9,619 nucleotides of DNA, taken from the NCBI GenBank assembly GCA_964650405.1, contig CAZYTO010000225.1, forward strand, positions 1 through 9,619, in the 5' to 3' direction. This document shows positions 6,094 through 9,619 of the stretch, piece after piece (position 1 is the stretch's first letter; the number at the start of each line of letters is the position of its first letter). The DNA comes from CAZYTO01 sp964650405. GTDB lineage: Bacteria; Acidobacteriota; Thermoanaerobaculia; Gp7-AA8. The notes under the pieces were generated by a model. The model was not told the DNA's origin. It did no database searches and saw nothing but the letters and a program-made list of their open reading frames with translations. The position numbers and the translations under genes were made by a program.

Positions 6094-6579
6094 ATGAATG
6101 GCACGAACGCAAAGCACTTCGGGACCGCAGCACTTGGCGTATTGCTGTTCATGGCGCTTCCGGCTCTCGCTGCCGACCCGCAGGTCACGGACATCACTCC
6201 GGCGCTGGTGCAGGCCGGCGCGCACGTCGAGGGACTGAAGGCAGTGGAGGTCGGCGGGATCGTCGTTCTTCGTGGCCGGGCCGCAGACGCGGCGGCCGCC
6301 CAGCAGGCCGCTACGCTGACCCAGGGTATGGGCTATGCGCGTGTAGCGAACCTGATTATCGTGGCCCAGCCGGTCGACGACCTGGCCATCGAACGATTAG
6401 CCGAGCGGAAGCTCGGCATGAGCCGTGGTCTGGAAGGCTGCCAGTTCAAGATCGACAGTGACAACGGGGTTGTGAACCTGAACGGAACCGTGAAGAACGA
6501 GCTGCAGAAGGACATGGCCATCGAGCTCGTTCGGACCATCGACGGCGTCAAGTCCGTGCGGGCCAGGTTCAAGAAGTAG
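6094..6579 (+). CDS. Secreted protein with two BON domains
   Basis: The 161-residue product begins with a signal peptide (MNGTNAKHF, then the hydrophobic run GTAALGVLLFMALPALA, cleavage near residue 26 at ALA-A). Two BON-like modules follow, about 30-91 (VEGLKAVEVGGIVVLRGRA, then ARVANLIIV) and 95-161 (LAIERLAERKLG, GVVNLNGTV, VRTIDGVKSVRARF). The repeated pattern of helix, a strand ending in the LxGxV-type turn, then helix and strand is typical of OsmY-like periplasmic proteins thought to bind membranes or lipids. The first module is more divergent. AGGAG at 6078-6082 lies 11 bases before the ATG. A sigma-54 promoter lies just upstream and a strong hairpin follows, so it appears to be a single-gene unit under an activator-dependent promoter. 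A stress or envelope role is inferred from the family, not shown. Confidence 0.9.
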   Translation: MNGTNAKHFGTAALGVLLFMALPALAADPQVTDITPALVQAGAHVEGLKAVEVGGIVVLRGRAADAAAAQQAATLTQGMGYARVANLIIVAQPVDDLAIERLAERKLGMSRGLEGCQFKIDSDNGVVNLNGTVKNELQKDMAIELVRTIDGVKSVRARFKK

Positions 6580-6626
6580 CTCGGGAAACAGCCGAAGCTC
6601 GACGCGCACACTTCACGCGAGTGACT

Positions 6627-6655
6627 CAAAGGGCCGCCTTGGAGGCGGCCCTTTG
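6627..6655. terminator. Strong hairpin between convergent genes
   Basis: A perfect 12-bp stem (CAAAGGGCCGCC with GGCGGCCCTTTG) closes a 5-base loop, 48 bases after the BON-gene stop and 46 bases beyond the stop of the opposing outer-membrane gene. The flanks lack a long T-run on either strand, although the 3' arm itself contains TTT. It most likely acts as a bidirectional terminator or transcript-stabilising hairpin for both genes. Confidence 0.8.
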
Positions 6656-6700
6656 GCTTGTCCGGGTGGCGGAACTTGAGGCGTTCGCCGGCCGCGCTTT

Positions 6701-8206
6701 CTATCGGATGGTGCGGATCGACAGGAGCACCTTGTTGCCCTTGATGCCGTCAGTGGAGCGGACGGTGTGCGCGTAGATCACGGAGAGCAGCACGTCGAAG
6801 TCGCGAATGGAGAGAATCATTTCTGCTCCGAGGCCTGCGTCGACGATGAAGTCCTTTACCTTGGCGACGTCGGAAGCCTGGAAGCCGACGTTGCCTGCTC
6901 CCACGTAGCCGATGGCGTACAGCGTGTTCCAGTGGGCTCCCCACTTCTGATAGTCCTGGTTGCGAAAGACGGGAACGAAGTATTCGTTGGTGAGGTGAAG
7001 CTCATCGGTGCCGGCGGCGGCGTCGTTGCTGGAGCTGATGGACTTGAGAGCTTCGCGTCCGCCAAGGTCGAACATCTCGTAGTTGGGGATCGTGTACACG
7101 TCGATGAGAGGGAGGCCGGCATTGACCCGGTCCTGGAACTTCGACTTGGTGAGGAACGTGCCGAGATGGGCGCGCGTGATCACGAATGACGTTCCAGTGA
7201 TGTCGAAGCGCCGCAGGGCTTCCGCCTCGAGCTTCGTGTACTTGTAGTCGCCGGTGGAGATGGCGGCGGACTCGGTGATGGCGGCGGCGAGGCTGAACTT
7301 CTGGGGACCGAGATCGCGGAAGGCGGTGAGGACGGGGACGATGCGGCCGCGGGACTCACCGACGATGCCGTTGAGGCGCTCATCGAACTGCGTCCCGAAC
7401 TGAACGCCGACCTTGGTGTAGATGTTGTTCTTCCGGTTGTCCAGGTTGGTGACGTTGCCGAAGGTGAGCCGGTCATCCTGCAGGAGCCAGTAGTAGCGAT
7501 GGTTGTAGTCGCGCGGGAACTCGGCGAGGAAGAGGCCTCCGCGAACGCGCTGGAACTGCTGGCTCGACGTGGCGCCGAGATTCGGAAACTCGATGGTGTC
7601 GAAGACGCCGATCTTGTAGGTGAAGCTGCGCGCGTAGTACTTGTAGCGAAGGAAGGTCGAGATGTCGCCGGTGACGAACTTGTAGTCGAGCTGCGACTCG
7701 AAGAGGACGTTCTTGATCAGCTTGCGCAGGCGGATGCTGGCCTGTCCTTCCGGAACGTAGACGTTGACCGCCGGCAGGGCATCGCGACGGTCGTATGCGC
7801 CTGCCGCGGCGCGGGAGAGGACCGGCGGCTGTTCGGTGGCGGGGGGCGTCTGCCCCGGCACGACCGTCTGCTTCTCGGGAGACGGGGCCGGTTGCGCCGC
7901 GGGCTGGGTGGGAGGCGTCTGCGGTTCCGTCGGCGCGGGCTGGGCGGGCGCGGGTGCGGGCGCAGGAGCAGGGGGCGTCTGCTGCGGTTGGGCCGGAGCC
8001 GGCGCCGGTTGGGGCGGAGGTGTGGGTGGTTGCGTTGGAGCGGGCGTCGGCGGCGGCGGAGGGGGAGGGGGCTGCGATTGGGTGTCGGTCGACGTCGAGG
8101 TCGCAGTCGTGGAAGGGGGAGGGGGGGGTGGAGGCGCCTGACCAAAGGCGAAAGTGGCTGTGGCAAGTATTGCCGTGGACGCAAAGAATGCGATTGAATT
8201 GCGCAT
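6701..8206 (-). CDS. Outer-membrane beta-barrel protein with Pro-rich N-terminal linker (Omp85/surface-antigen-like)
   Basis: The 501-residue product has a signal peptide (MRNSIAFFASTAILATATFAFG, about 1-22), then about 105 residues rich in Pro, Ala, Gln and Thr (25-128) with runs of 7 and 8 prolines. A 350-residue region of alternating hydrophobic and polar strands follows. The strand pattern (RYKYYARSFTYKIGVFDTIEF, RVRGGLFLAEF), the MFDLGGREALKSI segment and the following TDELHLTNEYFVPVF resemble the C-terminal barrel of BamA/TamA-type surface-antigen proteins. The size fits a 16-strand barrel, but no POTRA domain is recognisable. The last strand ends SIRTIR, without the usual terminal aromatic residue. 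The ATG at 8206 is supported by the signal peptide; an AGGCGG 11 bases upstream is a poor ribosome site. It is divergent from an OmpA-type gene and convergent with the BON gene. Omp85 assignment is tentative; outer-membrane barrel is firm. Confidence 0.82.
   Translation of the reverse strand: MRNSIAFFASTAILATATFAFGQAPPPPPPPSTTATSTSTDTQSQPPPPPPPPTPAPTQPPTPPPQPAPAPAQPQQTPPAPAPAPAPAQPAPTEPQTPPTQPAAQPAPSPEKQTVVPGQTPPATEQPPVLSRAAAGAYDRRDALPAVNVYVPEGQASIRLRKLIKNVLFESQLDYKFVTGDISTFLRYKYYARSFTYKIGVFDTIEFPNLGATSSQQFQRVRGGLFLAEFPRDYNHRYYWLLQDDRLTFGNVTNLDNRKNNIYTKVGVQFGTQFDERLNGIVGESRGRIVPVLTAFRDLGPQKFSLAAAITESAAISTGDYKYTKLEAEALRRFDITGTSFVITRAHLGTFLTKSKFQDRVNAGLPLIDVYTIPNYEMFDLGGREALKSISSSNDAAAGTDELHLTNEYFVPVFRNQDYQKWGAHWNTLYAIGYVGAGNVGFQASDVAKVKDFIVDAGLGAEMILSIRDFDVLLSVIYAHTVRSTDGIKGNKVLLSIRTIR
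7823..8134 (-). repeat. Low-complexity Pro/Ala-rich coding segment with C8 tract
   Basis: This stretch encodes residues 25-128 of the outer-membrane protein and is built from irregular CCN-rich repeats (PAPAPAP-like and QPP-like units). It includes a homopolymer of eight C on the coding strand (complement of 8121-8128) right after the signal peptide. Such tracts are prone to slippage and also to assembly error. Confidence 0.75.
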
Positions 8207-8271
8207 GCAGTTTATAGCCGCCTGGCGTCCAGGGACGCGGGCGATCGGTCCTCCCGTGGGATGCGCTTATG

Positions 8272-8298
8272 GTAAACTCAAAAATCTGAAGCGTTTAC
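8272..8298. promoter_or_regulatory. Operator-like dyad in the divergent spacer
   Basis: Half-sites GTAAAC (8272-8277) and GTTTAC (8293-8298) form a perfect inverted repeat with starts 21 bases apart, two helical turns. They lie in a short AT-richer patch between the two divergent outer-membrane genes. A dimeric regulator controlling both directions is possible; no specific family is recognised. Confidence 0.35.
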
Positions 8299-8319
8299 AC
8301 TCATTTGTCCGGGGACCAC

Positions 8320-8335
8320 TGGCATAAGGTTTGTA
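8320..8335 (+). promoter_or_regulatory. Degenerate sigma-54-like site upstream of the OmpA-type gene
   Basis: TGGCATAAGGTTTGTA resembles TGGCACG-N4-TTGCA with correct -24/-12 spacing, but the -12 GC is GT and two further bases differ. Transcription would begin near 8346, a 48-base leader. Loss of the GC makes this weak; a sigma-70 type element using TTATAG (8348-8353) is an alternative. Confidence 0.25.
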
Positions 8336-8381
8336 AGCGCGCGGGGATTATAGCTGCGGACGGAGACCGTGCGTGCTTTCT

Positions 8382-8387
8382 AGGAGG
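8382..8387 (+). promoter_or_regulatory. Strong Shine-Dalgarno that fixes a TTG start
   Basis: AGGAGG lies six bases before TTG at 8394 and nine before a second TTG at 8397. No ATG is suitably placed, and the frame has a stop at 8334-8336, so this site is what identifies the OmpA-type start. GTG at 8373 is in frame but lies upstream of the site. Confidence 0.8.
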
Positions 8388-8393
8388 TGTGAT

Positions 8394-9619
8394 TTGTTGC
8401 GTCTCAGACATCGGCTGCTCATTCCCCTGCTGTGTTTTCTGATCGTGCCTGCCGCGGGTTTGTTCGCGCAGGACGCCATGACCCGTGAGGATCAGATCGC
8501 GCTCACGGCGCCGACGGTCACCGGAGAGACAGGGTTGTTCCACGTCATCACCGGGGACACGCTCCGCCGCGGCGACTGGAACTTCGGGGTCTATTTCGAG
8601 GGCTTGGGCCTCACCGCCGCTCCTGCCCGGGCGTTCGTGCCTCCGTCGGCGCGGCGCTATCGGGACATGGGCTACGACTTCTACCGTCTGGATGCGTCGC
8701 TCGGATATGGCATCACGGACCGGTGGGAAGTCAGTGCCATGATTCCGTTTGATCGAATTTCGGGCCACGGCGGGGATCGAGCGGGCTTTATCAACGGCTG
8801 GCTGTACCAGGGACGCTTCACGGACAGCGGCGCCGGAGACGTGCACCTGGCGACGAAGATCGGCCTGCTCGAGAGCGGTCCGGGCACGTCCAAGCTGGCT
8901 CTCTCGTTCTTCACCGATGTTCCGACCGGAGACAAGAACAGCGGCATTTCCAGCGGCAACGCGAACTACGGCGCGGGTTTGCACTGGACGAGCGGGGTTC
9001 TGAGCGTCGGCGGGGATTACGCCGTCGTGGGCCGCCGCGACGAGAGCCACCGCAACGACGTCGTCATCACCAGCGGCGCAGGCAGCATCGACCTGCCGAA
9101 TGAGATCAGGGTCGGCGCTGGTGTGAATCTGCCCCTGCACTTCTGGCGGACGACGAACTGGATCACCGAAGCGACCGGTAAGTTCTACAACGGAGGCGAC
9201 CTCAAGCCGAAGTCGCCTCTCGTCCTGACCACGGGAATCCGTCACTGGTTCGGCGACAGCGGCTGGGCGCTGAATGCGGCCGTGAACTGGAACGCCGCGA
9301 AATGGAGTTATGACCACACCGAGTGCCGGTACTCGGAGCTCGACGACTGCGGCCTGAGCGGACTGGTCGGCGTGACGTTCGTGCCTGTGCACATCACCAA
9401 GGTTGCGCCGCCGCCGCCCCCCCCCGCTCCGGTTCCGCCGCCTCCGCCACCTCCGCCACCGCCCGCTCCCGTGGCTCCGCCCGCGCCGCCTCCGGTGGTG
9501 CCGCCGCATCAGCCGACGGAACTGCGCACGGACGAGATCCACTTCGAGCCCGGCTCGGCACGTCTGACGAACATCGCCAAGGCGATCCTGGATGACGTGG
9601 CGCTGCGCATGAAGCAGGA
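8394..9619 (+). CDS. OmpA-family outer-membrane protein (3' truncated by window)
   Basis: The visible 408 residues show a signal peptide (MLRLRHRLLIPLLCFLIVPAAGLFA, cleavage about 25/26 before QD). A barrel region of about 300 residues follows, with alternating strands such as YDFYRLDASLGYGITDRWEV and TTGIRHWFG. Then comes a Pro-rich hinge (339-374, with a run of ten prolines), and then the first strand and helix of an OmpA C-terminal domain (IHFEPGSARLTNIAKAILDDVA), which in this family binds peptidoglycan. The gene runs off the window, so roughly 80-100 residues are missing. Cys311 and Cys319 could form a disulfide in a loop near the end of the barrel. Translation starts at TTG 8394 (or 8397) behind AGGAGG. 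It probably tethers the outer membrane to the cell wall. It is divergent from the other Pro-rich barrel gene and may share control with it. Confidence 0.9.
   Translation, partial: MLRLRHRLLIPLLCFLIVPAAGLFAQDAMTREDQIALTAPTVTGETGLFHVITGDTLRRGDWNFGVYFEGLGLTAAPARAFVPPSARRYRDMGYDFYRLDASLGYGITDRWEVSAMIPFDRISGHGGDRAGFINGWLYQGRFTDSGAGDVHLATKIGLLESGPGTSKLALSFFTDVPTGDKNSGISSGNANYGAGLHWTSGVLSVGGDYAVVGRRDESHRNDVVITSGAGSIDLPNEIRVGAGVNLPLHFWRTTNWITEATGKFYNGGDLKPKSPLVLTTGIRHWFGDSGWALNAAVNWNAAKWSYDHTECRYSELDDCGLSGLVGVTFVPVHITKVAPPPPPPAPVPPPPPPPPPPAPVAPPAPPPVVPPHQPTELRTDEIHFEPGSARLTNIAKAILDDVALRMKQ
9408..9515 (+). repeat. Pro-rich hinge-coding low-complexity tract with C9 run
   Basis: Tandem CCG/CCT/CCA codons encode the hinge between barrel and OmpA domain. 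The segment contains a run of nine C (9417-9425) in frame, the longest homopolymer I noticed in the window. Gain or loss of one C would remove the peptidoglycan-binding domain from the product. Confidence 0.75.

Noticed and set aside
7499..8197. Plus-strand open frame opposite the Pro-rich barrel gene
   Set aside because: Arg/Gly-rich shadow of the polyproline codons.
8301..9542. Minus-strand open frame opposite the OmpA-type gene
   Set aside because: Antisense shadow; the plus strand has a strong Shine-Dalgarno, signal peptide, hinge and OmpA motif.
1..9619. tRNA, rRNA, CRISPR, insertion sequence, integrase or toxin-antitoxin genes
   Set aside because: Looked for on both strands by eye; no cloverleaf, regular spaced repeats, terminal inverted repeats or relevant protein motifs were seen.

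Overview
The window is GC-rich (about two-thirds G+C by eye), densely coded, and comes from a bacterium with an outer membrane: it holds two outer-membrane barrel proteins with signal peptides and a periplasmic BON-domain protein. MutL carries the endonuclease motifs of MutH-less bacteria. Several proteins have an acidobacterial flavour (the Pro-rich OM proteins, and a CpsB-type PHP phosphatase next to a TPR-like envelope protein), so Acidobacteriota or a related environmental lineage is my best guess. That is an inference from style, not proof. No rRNA, tRNA, CRISPR array, transposase or phage gene was seen.

Left part (1-2329, + strand): the 3' portion of a CpsB/CapC-type PHP-fold phosphatase, whose stop overlaps by ATGA the start of an unrecognised 548-aa membrane-anchored, helical-repeat protein. 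This looks like the tail of an exopolysaccharide or envelope operon. Middle part (2350-5797, - strand): yraN, mutL and a zinc-loop medium-chain dehydrogenase. yraN and mutL are separated by a hairpin plus T-run that looks like an intrinsic terminator, so they may not form a simple operon. A possible 50-aa single-pass membrane peptide is divergent from the dehydrogenase.

Right part (6000-9619): a secreted double-BON-domain protein sits behind a near-consensus sigma-54 (-24/-12) promoter. It converges on a long outer-membrane barrel gene, with a strong 12-bp hairpin between them. That barrel gene has a roughly 100-residue Pro/Ala/Gln/Thr-rich periplasmic linker. Its divergent neighbour is an OmpA-type protein (barrel, Pro-rich hinge, start of the peptidoglycan-binding OmpA domain) that runs off the window. 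The divergent spacer is relatively AT-rich and holds a dyad and a degenerate sigma-54-like site. Envelope-stress or cell-surface remodelling is a plausible shared theme of this part.

I found no clearly new multi-gene system. The best leads are the sigma-54 promoter of the BON gene, the Pro-rich linker in place of recognisable POTRA domains on the barrel protein, the poly-C tracts in the two surface-protein genes, and an apparent leaderless-start pattern on the minus-strand genes.
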